DNA of 64,000 nt from contig NZ_CP061321.1 in assembly GCF_018687195.1 (NCBI RefSeq), forward strand, positions 434,001 through 498,000. The letters are read 5' to 3'. The DNA comes from Polynucleobacter sp. MWH-UH2A (GTDB lineage Bacteria > Pseudomonadota > Gammaproteobacteria > Burkholderiales > Burkholderiaceae). The position numbers were made by a program, and so were the translations under genes. Shown one piece after another: positions 26,636-35,567 of this stretch (position 1 is its first letter; each line of letters begins with the position of its first letter). The notes below the pieces were generated by a model, which did no database searches, was not told where the DNA came from, and saw only the letters and a program-made list of their open reading frames with translations.

Positions 26636-27643
26636 ATGAAGCTGATAGCCAAATTGGGCTTTAGAGCCTTGCAGAAGATGGCCACGTTTGCGTTATTTGC
26701 ATTGGGGGCCAGCACCGTGGCCTTTGCTCAGCCATCTGGTGCTTGGCCTACACAAAAACCGATTCGCTTAATTGCGGTATTTCCTCCGGGCGGCTCAGTT
26801 GATCAGGTGGCTCGCATCTTGGCTCCTGCCTTGCAATCAGAGTTAAAGCAGAATGTGATTGTGGAAAACGTCGGCGGCGCATCTGGTGTCATCGGCACCT
26901 CTGCAATGACCCGTTCAGATCCTGATGGTTACACTTTCGCAGTAGTGTTTGATACCCACGGCGTTAACCCCAGTCTTAAAGAAAAACTTCCCTACGATAC
27001 GATTAAAGATATCGCTCCAGTTATTTTGGTTGGCACTTCGCCAATGGTGTTGGTGGCCAGTAAAAATTCAGGTATCACGAGTTTCAAGCAGTTGGTGGAT
27101 CAATCTAAGGCTGGTAAAAAATTTAGTTATGGCTCTATTGGCATTGGCAGCCTTGGCCACCTAGCAATGGCGCGTTTAGCCAAGCAGGCTGGATTTGATT
27201 GGAACCATATCCCTTATCGTGGCGGCGGCCCATTGATGCAAGACGTATTGGGCGGTCAAGTAGAGTTGGCTGTGGGATCAGAGTTCTTGGTGAAACCTCA
27301 TATTGAAAGCGGTGGCGTCATTCCTTTGGTTATTACTACTGCGAAACGCTCTCCTGCATTGCCAAACGTACCAACGATTTCTGAGAGTGGCTTCCCTGGG
27401 TTTAGTGCGCCGGCTTGGTGGGCAGTTCTTGGGCCAGGTAAAACACCGCCAGCAGTCATTGATGCAATGAATAAGGCTTTAAATAAGGCACTTAAAAATC
27501 CTGCTGTGGCTGCAAAATTCAAGGCTCAAGGCATTGAAGTGGTCGGCGGTAGCCCAGAGACATTGCGTGATTTCATTGGCAAGCAAATCGCGATTTGGGG
27601 TAAGTTTGTTATTGAAAATAATATTAAAGAAACAGCTCAATAA
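26636..27643 (+). CDS. Bug family (TctC-like) substrate-binding protein
   Basis: A 335-residue periplasmic binding protein. The signal peptide starts MKLIAKLGFRALQKMATF and ends near AFAQ at 31; the mature part has IRLIAVFPPGGSVDQVARI and ENVGGASGVIGTSAMTRS, the Bug pattern. ATG 26636 is chosen because AGGAGA at 26623-26628 is well placed; an in-frame codon at 26594 lacks one. It is followed 23 bp later by the CMD-family gene. Third orphan Bug protein in the window. Confidence 0.9.
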   Translation: MKLIAKLGFRALQKMATFALFALGASTVAFAQPSGAWPTQKPIRLIAVFPPGGSVDQVARILAPALQSELKQNVIVENVGGASGVIGTSAMTRSDPDGYTFAVVFDTHGVNPSLKEKLPYDTIKDIAPVILVGTSPMVLVASKNSGITSFKQLVDQSKAGKKFSYGSIGIGSLGHLAMARLAKQAGFDWNHIPYRGGGPLMQDVLGGQVELAVGSEFLVKPHIESGGVIPLVITTAKRSPALPNVPTISESGFPGFSAPAWWAVLGPGKTPPAVIDAMNKALNKALKNPAVAAKFKAQGIEVVGGSPETLRDFIGKQIAIWGKFVIENNIKETAQ

Positions 27644-27666
27644 GAGTTAACTTAATAAAGGTATTT

Positions 27667-28218
27667 ATGTCAGAGCGTTTAATTCCTTATCAGCCTATGG
27701 ATTTGGCTGAACCAGCCGATTTAGTGGCTGCGATTCGTAAGCGACGTGGTGGTCAATTTATCAATTTGGATCGCATGTTGTTGCATAGCGTACCTATTGC
27801 CGAAGGTTGGAATCATTTCATTGGTGAGATCCGCAATAACCTATCGCTGGATCCGAAGCTACGTGAGTTGGCGATGTGTGGTGTGGCTGTTCTGAATGGC
27901 GCTGAATATGAATTTTTTCATCATGCACCTCCTTTCAAGAAAGCGGGCGGTACAGAAGAGCAAGTGCAGGCACTGCGCTTAATTGGGCAAGCCAATTTTC
28001 CAAAGAATCTGTTTACCCAGGTTGAGAATGACGCGGCAGATCTGACATTCCAGATGACGCGCAACATCAAGGTTGATCCTGAGTTAATGAAGCGTTTACA
28101 AAAAGCATTAGGCAGCACCGATACCGTAGAGTTGGTGACGGTGATTGCTGCATACAACATGGTCTCACGCTTCTTAATTGCTTTGGATGTCAATCCAGAA
28201 GATCATCCACCTGCTTAA
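27667..28218 (+). CDS. Carboxymuconolactone decarboxylase (CMD/AhpD-like) family protein
   Basis: A 183-residue alpha-helical protein of the CMD/AhpD-like fold, recognised from LDPKLRELAMCGVAVLNGAEYEFFHHAPPFKKAG (given in parts: LRELAMCGVAVLNG at about 59-72, EYEFFHH at 74-80). The redox CxxC pair of AhpD-type members is absent, so peroxidase activity is unlikely; it resembles the cysteine-free branch. Function unknown. It lies between a Bug gene and a pirin gene on the same strand with short gaps (23 and 27 bp). Confidence 0.8.
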   Translation: MSERLIPYQPMDLAEPADLVAAIRKRRGGQFINLDRMLLHSVPIAEGWNHFIGEIRNNLSLDPKLRELAMCGVAVLNGAEYEFFHHAPPFKKAGGTEEQVQALRLIGQANFPKNLFTQVENDAADLTFQMTRNIKVDPELMKRLQKALGSTDTVELVTVIAAYNMVSRFLIALDVNPEDHPPA

Positions 28219-28245
28219 CTGAAGCATTCAGAAGAAATTCAGATC

Positions 28246-29100
28246 ATGATCCGCAATATTCAAACAGTAATTCCGGGTATCGCTACCTCAGATGGTGCGG
28301 GGGTGAAGTTGCGTCGTAGTTTGGGCGGTCAGCAGCAAGTTCGATTAGACCCATTCTTGATGTTGGATGAGTTTTCGTCAAACGACCCCAATGATTATGT
28401 TGCTGGCTTTCCGCCGCATCCACATCGTGGCTTTGAAACAGTGACATACATGCTTGAAGGTCACATGCTTCATGAAGATCATTTGGGCAATCAAGGCCAC
28501 CTTAAAACTGGTGGCGTGCAGTGGATGACAGCAGGGCGCGGCATTATTCATTCGGAGATGCCCCAGCAGGTGAGTGGTGCTATGCGAGGCTTCCAGCTGT
28601 GGATTAACTTGCCGGCCAAAGAGAAGATGAAGCCAGCAGGCTATCAAGACATTCAAGAAGAAAATATCCCCAAAGTATCACTTGAGGATGGTAGCTCCGT
28701 GAAAGTCATTGCTGGCACCTATCAACATGGCGGACAAAGCATTGTTGGGCCAATACATGGAATTAGTACTGCACCTGTATTTTTGGATGTGCATTTACCT
28801 ACAAATGCGGAGTTTAAGTACCCACTTCCAAAAGAGCTCAATGCCTTTGTGTATGTTTATGAAGGAGGTCTAGAAGTCGGGAGCCCTTTGAAATCTGCAC
28901 CAAAGCAGGCTGCGATTGTGTTGGGCGAAGGTGACCGGCTCCAGGTGAAGGCGGGGATTGAAGGCGCGCACTTTATTGTTCTGGCTGCTTTGCCTTTGCA
29001 TGAGCCGATTGTGCAATACGGCCCCTTTGTCATGAATACCCGCGCTGAGATTGAGAAAGCTATTGATGATTACCAAAACAATCGCTTTGTAGTTTCTTGA
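28246..29100 (+). CDS. Pirin family protein
   Basis: A 284-residue bicupin of the pirin family. The metal site is intact: H58 and H60 in HPHRGFETVTY, H102 and E104 in HSEMP. Bacterial pirins include quercetin 2,3-dioxygenases and metabolic regulators; which applies here cannot be told. The stop codon overlaps the start of the methyltransferase gene (TGATG at 29098-29102). Confidence 0.92.
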   Translation: MIRNIQTVIPGIATSDGAGVKLRRSLGGQQQVRLDPFLMLDEFSSNDPNDYVAGFPPHPHRGFETVTYMLEGHMLHEDHLGNQGHLKTGGVQWMTAGRGIIHSEMPQQVSGAMRGFQLWINLPAKEKMKPAGYQDIQEENIPKVSLEDGSSVKVIAGTYQHGGQSIVGPIHGISTAPVFLDVHLPTNAEFKYPLPKELNAFVYVYEGGLEVGSPLKSAPKQAAIVLGEGDRLQVKAGIEGAHFIVLAALPLHEPIVQYGPFVMNTRAEIEKAIDDYQNNRFVVS

Positions 29101-30266
29101 TGATTCAATGGGAAGAAGGCGGGCAACAGCGCTCCGCGAAGTGGCATTCTGAAAACGGCATAGCGCCCCATCAAAAAATTCAGCTTGGTGACGATACCTT
29201 AACTGCAGATGTAGCATATCGCCTAGCCTGTGAGGGCACGGCAATTTTGTATCGAGGTGATTTTCAAAATGCCAGACAGTTGCTACAAGCTCTTGCGCGC
29301 AGAGTAGATAAACCCTCCAAAAAATCGAAGAGAGCAAGTAAAAATTCTAAAGATGAAGGGGTGCCATCCAAAACGTCCCTAGACCTTTTTAATCTATATC
29401 GTTTGTCGCAATCCCAACGGGCGCGTATTTTAGGGATGTTGTTGATTCAGATTGAGGCAGATCACTCCATTTCACTCCGAAGGGCGCCAGATGTCACTCG
29501 GGCCTGTCTCGAGGCTTATGGACCCCAAACACAGTCTTACATCATTTCTTTACGAGAGCTCTTGGGTGTTATTAGTGCTCATGAGTGGCGCAAGAAGGGC
29601 GTTCCTATTCTCGCTAGAGATGATGAGGAGATCCGAATTCACCCGCACTATGGCGTATTCTCTCCAATTCGCGGTGAATACATTGAGTTAGTCCTGAAGG
29701 CGCCACTACCAAAAGCGCTTATACAAAGCTCTACGGCGTTTGATATTGGAGTGGGTACTGGTGTTTTATCGATAGTGTTAGCTATACGAGAAATTCAAAG
29801 CATTATTGGAACGGATCAAGATGATCGGGCAATTGCTTGCGCACACGAAAATATCGATAGACTCCACCTAAACAAGCAAGTAAAGATTCAGAAAACCAAT
29901 TTATTTCCTGAGGGTAGAGCCGCGCTGATTGTTTGTAATCCCCCCTGGTTGCCTGCTAGGCCTAGTTCCTCTTTAGAGCATGCGGTATATGACCCTGGTA
30001 GTCAGATGCTCAAAGGTTTTCTATCGGGTTTAAAAGAACATCTTCTGCCTGATGGTGAGGCTTGGTTAATACTTTCAGATTTGGCTGAGCATCTTGGTTT
30101 ACGCACTCGAGAAGAACTATTGGACTGGATAGAGGTGGCTGGATTAAAAGTGCTCGCACGCCAAGATACTAAGCCGCACCATCCAAAAGCATTTGATCAA
30201 ACAGATGCTTTGTATGCAGCAAGATCTAAAGAGATCACCAGCCTATGGCGTCTAGGAATAAAGTGA
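29100..30266 (+). CDS. Class I SAM-dependent methyltransferase with extra N-terminal domain
   Basis: A 388-residue protein. The C-terminal half is a class I methyltransferase: the SAM motif is DIGVGTG (D215 to G221), the acidic end of strand two is GTDQDD near 241, and the catalytic-type NPPW motif is at 280-283, as in HemK/PrmC, RsmC and N6-adenine enzymes. The first 190 residues are not recognised; they include a lysine-rich linker near 75-95 (KPSKKSKRASKNSK). ATG 29100 overlaps the pirin stop; the in-frame TTG one codon upstream is less likely. Target unknown. Confidence 0.8.
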   Translation: MIQWEEGGQQRSAKWHSENGIAPHQKIQLGDDTLTADVAYRLACEGTAILYRGDFQNARQLLQALARRVDKPSKKSKRASKNSKDEGVPSKTSLDLFNLYRLSQSQRARILGMLLIQIEADHSISLRRAPDVTRACLEAYGPQTQSYIISLRELLGVISAHEWRKKGVPILARDDEEIRIHPHYGVFSPIRGEYIELVLKAPLPKALIQSSTAFDIGVGTGVLSIVLAIREIQSIIGTDQDDRAIACAHENIDRLHLNKQVKIQKTNLFPEGRAALIVCNPPWLPARPSSSLEHAVYDPGSQMLKGFLSGLKEHLLPDGEAWLILSDLAEHLGLRTREELLDWIEVAGLKVLARQDTKPHHPKAFDQTDALYAARSKEITSLWRLGIK

Positions 30267-30434
30267 TAAAAATATCCCTATGACTTCTATCCTCATTCAT
30301 CTCATGGTTGTTAATTCTTAAGTCCATTCATAAAATCATTTCAACTGCTGATATTGAAGCGGTCTTTGCGGAGATATGTGTAGCGCTATAGCAAATCTCT
30401 TGTAATTCATGATGGATTTGTTTGAGGCTTAAAT

Positions 30435-31010
30435 TTGTACCGCTGTTCACAAAATCAAAATTACTTTGTAGTTCTTCTTGTCACCTTCTTTCACACTTTG
30501 TTTTTGATGGGCATGCTCTTTTTAGATATGCAAAAAAGGGTGGCAGTAGATTTTGGGTTAATTACAGGACCCATGTTGGTGGATTTGCATCAGATTAAGC
30601 CAAGCACTCAAATCAAACACGCTTCCGCTGGAGCTAGGGCGCATATCCCTGAAATATCAAATGATCAAAACTTGGCGGATATAAATAGCGAGTCGACCCT
30701 CAAGTCTATTGGGTTTGATGCTGTGACTGCGGAAAAGCTTAGCCCTGCAAAAATTGATGGCCCGAAGCCTCATTACCCTATTTCAAGCAGACGTCTAAGA
30801 GAGGAGGGTCAGGTTATGGTGAGGCTATGTATTGACTCTGCCGGCGAGGTTGAAAAAGCGCACGTTCAACAAAGTTCTGGATATCCAAGCCTAGATCACT
30901 CCGCCTTAAGTGCATTATCAAAATGGCGTTTTTCTGCCTCATCCAATTTACTTGATACTAGCTTTGAGGGGTGTTTCCGTTTTCCGGTTCGCTTTACTTT
31001 AGAGGGTTGA
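30435..31010 (+). CDS. Energy transducer TonB
   Basis: A 191-residue protein with one N-terminal membrane helix (about 10-30), a short periplasmic linker lacking the long Pro-Lys region of E. coli TonB, and a C-terminal TonB domain at about 105-190 (KPHYPISSRRLREEGQVMVR, then SGYPSLDHSALSALSKWRF). It couples the proton gradient to outer-membrane receptors. The start is a TTG at 30435 with GAGG at 30424-30427; no ATG occurs before the membrane helix. It is followed by hemP and a TonB-dependent receptor, so it is probably dedicated to that receptor. No exbB or exbD nearby. Confidence 0.85.
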   Translation: MYRCSQNQNYFVVLLVTFFHTLFLMGMLFLDMQKRVAVDFGLITGPMLVDLHQIKPSTQIKHASAGARAHIPEISNDQNLADINSESTLKSIGFDAVTAEKLSPAKIDGPKPHYPISSRRLREEGQVMVRLCIDSAGEVEKAHVQQSSGYPSLDHSALSALSKWRFSASSNLLDTSFEGCFRFPVRFTLEG

Positions 31011-31013
31011 TGC

Positions 31014-31193
31014 ATGGTTGATATTTGCCACCCCGACTTTGAAGACAAGGTGAGTGCTGCGACTTTGGAGTCGCCCAAAATCATTTCCAGCAGTGCATTG
31101 CTGGGTAAGCAGAATCAAATTTTGATTGTGCATGATGGTCAGCTATACCAGCTCCGAATCACGAAGTTAAGGAAACTCATTCTGACTAAATAA
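31014..31193 (+). CDS. hemP: Hemin uptake protein HemP
   Basis: A 59-residue protein starting at ATG 31014, 3 bp after the tonB stop. The C-terminal half carries the HemP family pattern: SSSALLGKQNQILIVHDGQ, then YQLRIT and the ending KLILTK. HemP/HmuP proteins accompany haem or iron uptake genes and in some Alpha- and Betaproteobacteria act as regulators of the receptor gene. Position between tonB and a TonB-dependent receptor agrees with this. Confidence 0.88.
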   Translation: MVDICHPDFEDKVSAATLESPKIISSSALLGKQNQILIVHDGQLYQLRITKLRKLILTK

Positions 31194-31277
31194 TTTACAC
31201 ACAATATATTAGCCAGCAACAGCATTTTCATATGCACATAGCCAGCGATTTTTTACTAATGTCACTGGAGGTTGTAT

Positions 31278-33365
31278 ATGAAACATCAGCTTATTGGGGG
31301 ATCCCATGGCGATCGTAATAAGATCATTTGGCTATCGTCTGTTGCATTACTTTATGGAAGTATTTTTTCAGGAATTGCAAAAGCGCGTGATGCAGAATTA
31401 CCGAGGATCGATATTGTTGGCAGGGAGGAAAGTGCGGCGCATAAGATTCCTGGCACAGTTGATGTTATTTCAGAGAAGCAACTTGAAATACTGCAGGCGC
31501 CATCACTTCAGGATGCTCTAAGAACCGTTCCAGGTGTAAACGTCAGAGGGGATGAGGGCGGTTTAGGCTCGATTCCGAACATCGGGCTTCGCGGTCTGAA
31601 CCCCAGTCGAAGCTCTAAGGTATTACTTTTGGAGGATGGGGCACCAATTCAGCCAAGTTTATTTATCTCGAACGCCTCTTACTACAGCCCACCAATTGAT
31701 CGGATTAGCAGTATTGAGGTAATGAAGGGTGCATCTGGGCTTCAGTATGGCCCTTCCAATATCGGTGGTGTTATTAATTACCTTAGTAAAACCCCAGCAT
31801 CTGGCGTTAAATTGACTGGCAAAGTTGGCAACTTTGGATATCGACTCGCAGAGCTAGAAGCCGGAGGAAAATCTGATACCAATGGGGCAATCGGCGGCAT
31901 TAATGTCATTCAATCTGAATCAAATGGCTATCAAAATAATGGATTCAAGATGTATGACATTCTCCTTAAAGGAGGTCTGCAAATTGATCAGAATCAGTGG
32001 TTGAGTCTGAAGTACACCCACTACGATAACAACATCAATACCTCCTATGTGGGACTACGCCCTAATCAGTATGTTGCAAACGCTGGCATAAACCCTGCGC
32101 CGAATGATCGATTTATCACTCAGCGAAATTCTGTGGATATTAACCATTCACTTGAAATTGATTCTGATACCAAGATCAATACATTGATGTATTGGAGTAA
32201 GTTAGATCGAGATTATTGGAGGCAGTCGATTCTAGATCGCAATCAAGATGCAACGGTATTTAAGTCTTGTAATGTAGGCGCCGATTGCCAAGCAGGCCGA
32301 AATCGGGAGTTTCAAATGTTAGGCCTAGACTCTCGCCTTGCTCATGGGTATAAAGCGCTTGGAATCTCCAATGAGGCGGAATTAGGAGTTCGGCTGCATA
32401 CAGAGTCGCAGTCAAACCAGCTGGTGACATCTCAAACCTTGGCGCACTCAGGCCGTTTGACCTTGCATGAAGAGAATAAGGCGAATTCGATTGCCTTGTA
32501 TGCTCAAAATCGATTCTTGATTACTCCAGACTTCGCAATTATTCCTGGTATTCGGGTGGAGAGTTATAACCAAAATCGTTCGAATGTACTCACCAATAAA
32601 AGTGGTAGCACAAAGAATGTAGAAACAGTTCCACAGCTTGGCGTTACTTGGCAACTGTATCCTGAGGCGCAAATCTATACCAGCATATACAAAGGTTTTG
32701 CTCCTGCGCAGTTAGCTACCGCTATCGATGACAAAGGAGTGGATCAGCAGCTTTCGCCTGAACGCTCAACCAATATGGAGCTTGGGCTGAGGGGTCGATC
32801 TGGAGGTTTTTCATATGACTCCGCAGTTTTTAGCATGGATTTCAGCAATCAAATCGTTAACCAGAGCCTTGCCTCTGGGATATCCAAGGCTAATGGTGGT
32901 CAGAGCCTCCATCAGGGCGCTGAATTATCTCTGGGGTATGAGGTTGGCGGGGGTTGGAGTATCAATGCCAACGCGACCTATATTCCGGTTGCGCGGTTTG
33001 TTGGAACGAATTCTTTAGGTAAAGATGGAAAACGGATTCCATACACGCCAGAGTTGACCTCTAATTTTGGGGTGAATTATCAAAAGAATGGATTTAATAC
33101 TTTGCTATCGTTAAATTACATCTCGAGTCAATATGCTGATGCTGCAAATACCGTTGCGCAAAATGCAATTGGCACTATTGGTGAGGTGCCAGCATTTACT
33201 ACCGTAAATTGGAGCGTGAATTACGAAATCAGTAGAGACTGGAAAGTATTTGGTGTGGTGAATAATCTTTTTGATAAAAGATATATTGCCAGCCGAAGTC
33301 CCGATGGTATTTTTCCTGGTGCACCGCTGAACTTTCAAGCGGGCATGAGTTATCAATTTAATTGA
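31278..33365 (+). CDS. TonB-dependent outer-membrane receptor (iron-chelate type)
   Basis: A 695-residue receptor. After a signal peptide ending near AKA at about 32 come a TonB-box-like stretch (PRIDIVGREE), a plug domain (about 50-165, with LQDALRTVPGVNVRG and IEVMKGASGLQYGPSNIGG) and a 22-strand-type barrel ending in SYQFN. The plug and barrel pattern resembles FecA-like ferric-citrate or siderophore receptors; haem is possible given hemP, but no FRAP/NPNL haem-receptor motif is seen. ATG 31278 has GGAGG at 31267-31271; an in-frame TTG two codons earlier touches the GGAGG and is rejected. Confidence 0.9.
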   Translation: MKHQLIGGSHGDRNKIIWLSSVALLYGSIFSGIAKARDAELPRIDIVGREESAAHKIPGTVDVISEKQLEILQAPSLQDALRTVPGVNVRGDEGGLGSIPNIGLRGLNPSRSSKVLLLEDGAPIQPSLFISNASYYSPPIDRISSIEVMKGASGLQYGPSNIGGVINYLSKTPASGVKLTGKVGNFGYRLAELEAGGKSDTNGAIGGINVIQSESNGYQNNGFKMYDILLKGGLQIDQNQWLSLKYTHYDNNINTSYVGLRPNQYVANAGINPAPNDRFITQRNSVDINHSLEIDSDTKINTLMYWSKLDRDYWRQSILDRNQDATVFKSCNVGADCQAGRNREFQMLGLDSRLAHGYKALGISNEAELGVRLHTESQSNQLVTSQTLAHSGRLTLHEENKANSIALYAQNRFLITPDFAIIPGIRVESYNQNRSNVLTNKSGSTKNVETVPQLGVTWQLYPEAQIYTSIYKGFAPAQLATAIDDKGVDQQLSPERSTNMELGLRGRSGGFSYDSAVFSMDFSNQIVNQSLASGISKANGGQSLHQGAELSLGYEVGGGWSINANATYIPVARFVGTNSLGKDGKRIPYTPELTSNFGVNYQKNGFNTLLSLNYISSQYADAANTVAQNAIGTIGEVPAFTTVNWSVNYEISRDWKVFGVVNNLFDKRYIASRSPDGIFPGAPLNFQAGMSYQFN

Positions 33366-33382
33366 GGGCTCAAGAAAATCTA

Positions 33383-33400
33383 ATGCCCCTTATGGGGCAT
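33383..33400 (+). terminator. Probable terminator after the TonB-dependent receptor gene
   Basis: A perfect 7-bp stem ATGCCCC/GGGGCAT with a TTAT loop, 17 bp after the receptor stop. The tail GGTTAATTTGTTT is U-rich but interrupted, so efficiency is uncertain. Confidence 0.55.
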
Positions 33401-33462
33401 GGTTAATTTGTTTAATACACTAAATCTCAGTATAAAGTTCATCATTGCAGCTTATCTAAATT

Positions 33463-34230
33463 ATGAAAATTCATGTACTGAGTGATTTACATTTAGAGTT
33501 TGCCGACTTTTCTCCCACATTAAATTCAGCGGATGTTATTGTCCTGGCCGGTGATATTGGACTTGGTTCTGACGGCATAGCCTGGGCTAGAAAGTCGTTT
33601 CCGAACCAAGAGATCATTTATGTAGCTGGGAATCATGAGTTCTATGGTTCTCAGCGCTGCCATGTAATTGAGAAGATGAGGAGCGTATCCATAGGGTATG
33701 GAATTCATTTTCTAGATGACGATGTGTTGGAATTACAAGACCCTAAAACCAAGACATCCATCCGCTTCTTGGGATCTACGTTATGGACCGACTTTTTATT
33801 ATTTGGTGAAGATCTAAAATCCAAGTGCTTATCGTATGGCGAGCTTTACCTGAATGACTTCAGGAGAATACGTGATGGTGGAAGAAATTTTTCCCCGAAA
33901 AAATCCATCCAATTGCATGAAAAATCATTGGCTTGGCTCCAACAGGAGCTGGAGAGGCCGTTTAATGGCAAGACGGTGGTGGTCACCCACCATCTACCTT
34001 CAATGTATTCAGTTGCGGAGCGCTACAAACGTGATCTGCTCTCTGCCTGCTTTTCCTCGGATTTGGCACACCTCTTTGGGCGGGTGTCTCTTTGGATTCA
34101 TGGGCATACGCATGATTCTTGCGATTATGAAGTTAATGGCACAAGGGTGGTTTGCAACCCTCGCGGCTATGTTCGATCTAACAATGCAGAAAACCCAGAA
34201 TTCAATCCAGCTTTGATTGTTGAAATTTAG
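33463..34230 (+). CDS. Calcineurin-like metallophosphoesterase
   Basis: A 255-residue phosphoesterase with the full metal-binding set: SDLHLE (D8, H10), LAGDIG (D31), AGNHEFYG near 56-63, THHLPS near 175 and HGHTHD near 210. This order is typical of the MPP superfamily; the subgroup acts on unknown phosphodiesters or phosphomonoesters. A single gene, flanked by the receptor operon and by the convergent hipA gene. Confidence 0.9.
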   Translation: MKIHVLSDLHLEFADFSPTLNSADVIVLAGDIGLGSDGIAWARKSFPNQEIIYVAGNHEFYGSQRCHVIEKMRSVSIGYGIHFLDDDVLELQDPKTKTSIRFLGSTLWTDFLLFGEDLKSKCLSYGELYLNDFRRIRDGGRNFSPKKSIQLHEKSLAWLQQELERPFNGKTVVVTHHLPSMYSVAERYKRDLLSACFSSDLAHLFGRVSLWIHGHTHDSCDYEVNGTRVVCNPRGYVRSNNAENPEFNPALIVEI

Positions 34231-34259
34231 TTACCTAGTAAGGTCTTTTTAATGTAGCG

Positions 34260-35567
34260 TTAGCCCTTGGCTAGAGCCTTGATTAATTCGGGACTACAAA
34301 TATCGTCAATGTGCCTAAAGGCCTGAGAGATTCCTTCTATTTGATCTGCAGGAATTCCCAGGTCTTCAAAGTGTGTCTTCCATTGTCTAGTTACTCCCCA
34401 TACGCGATTGATGATAGAGCTTGCTTGTTGCGCAGATAGACCAAAGCGTTCTTTAGCGGCGTAGGAATTGTCTAGGGTTGCTAGCTTGCCTTGAGGCCCA
34501 ACGCCGAGGTGTTGATAACGTTCGCTTGCGATGACTGCATGGGGCATCACATCATAGAGCGGGCTTAGGCTCCAGCCTTTGAGATCATGATTCCATAAGA
34601 ATGCATGATTGCGTAAATGATCATCATCATTACTGACAAAAAGATTAAAGATCATGCGCGCATACAGTTCTTCAATATCAGATTTGACTGTTTGAACTAG
34701 GCAATATCTGCGTATTGCATCTGCAATATCCATATAGCTTTTTGTATTTGACTCTGATTCGTGGCAAGCGACGAGGGTGAGTGCACTAACCACATGATGA
34801 CGAATCTCTACTGAACGAGCTGAAGAAACCCAAGAGCGATCAAAACGTTTAACCATCAACACCTTTTTCTTGCCGACTTGCTCTAATTGAGTTTCAGCAA
34901 CATTGAGGCCGGCTAACTCTGCAAGTTTGAGGGTGGCGTATTCAATGCTTGGCACATCTAAAGCCCCATCATTGTTGCCTGGGAACTTAGCCATCCATAA
35001 AATATTTTCATCATCGCGCACACTTGCCTTTGGGCGCATGCCCCCAAGGCCACTACCCACAATCAAAATTCTGGATAGCGCTTCCGAAACTGGCAAGCCA
35101 GCCTCAATCTTTTGCGCACCTTCCAGTATGTAGGATAAGTTGTGAATACTTTCATGGGCAGGGCGCACCTCTTGATCTAATGAAGCGCGAATATCCAAGG
35201 CTCCAATACGATCGCTGCCAGCCTCAAGCAGGTAAGTTGACTCTGGAAGGCTATTGGCCGGCACCTTTAGTCTTGCTTCAATAACTCTTCTTCCCCATGA
35301 ATCAGGTGCGGCATCCCGAATGCCACCAAAAGCCTCTAGGCCATTTGGTGGAACGAGTCGCTTGCCTTTGAGCTCGCTTTTATTCTTGAGGCTAAGGGCA
35401 ACAGGATCAACTTCTTGTGCGTTACTCCTGTCTAAGTAACGCAAGCCATAAGCAAATGAAGAGGCAACGAGTCTTGAGCCTTCCTCATCTAATTGGAGTT
35501 GCCCTGCTGGCACAAACTCCCCATCAAGATTGGAAAAGACGTATAGATTCTTAATGGGGCTTGCCAT
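34260..35567 (-). CDS. hipA: HipA family serine/threonine kinase toxin
   Basis: A 435-residue HipA-type kinase. The N-terminal subdomain (about 1-110) is followed by the glycine-rich SGLGGMRPKASV near 170-182, the ATP-binding lysine region WMAKFPG near 192, the catalytic NDDDH motif (N313, D315, H317, N320) and the metal-binding D339 in SPLYDVMP. E. coli HipA phosphorylates glutamyl-tRNA synthetase and drives persistence; the target here is unknown. The active-site residues are present, so it should be functional. Its ATG overlaps the hipB stop by one base (TGATG), the usual antitoxin-first order. Confidence 0.92.
   Translation of the reverse strand: MASPIKNLYVFSNLDGEFVPAGQLQLDEEGSRLVASSFAYGLRYLDRSNAQEVDPVALSLKNKSELKGKRLVPPNGLEAFGGIRDAAPDSWGRRVIEARLKVPANSLPESTYLLEAGSDRIGALDIRASLDQEVRPAHESIHNLSYILEGAQKIEAGLPVSEALSRILIVGSGLGGMRPKASVRDDENILWMAKFPGNNDGALDVPSIEYATLKLAELAGLNVAETQLEQVGKKKVLMVKRFDRSWVSSARSVEIRHHVVSALTLVACHESESNTKSYMDIADAIRRYCLVQTVKSDIEELYARMIFNLFVSNDDDHLRNHAFLWNHDLKGWSLSPLYDVMPHAVIASERYQHLGVGPQGKLATLDNSYAAKERFGLSAQQASSIINRVWGVTRQWKTHFEDLGIPADQIEGISQAFRHIDDICSPELIKALAKG

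Noticed and set aside
28870-29337. 155-codon frame antisense to pirin and the methyltransferase gene
   Set aside because: It spans the junction of two well-supported genes and matches no family.
30267-30434. Fur box upstream of tonB
   Set aside because: An iron-regulated operon is expected, but no convincing 19-bp Fur dyad could be read in the gap.
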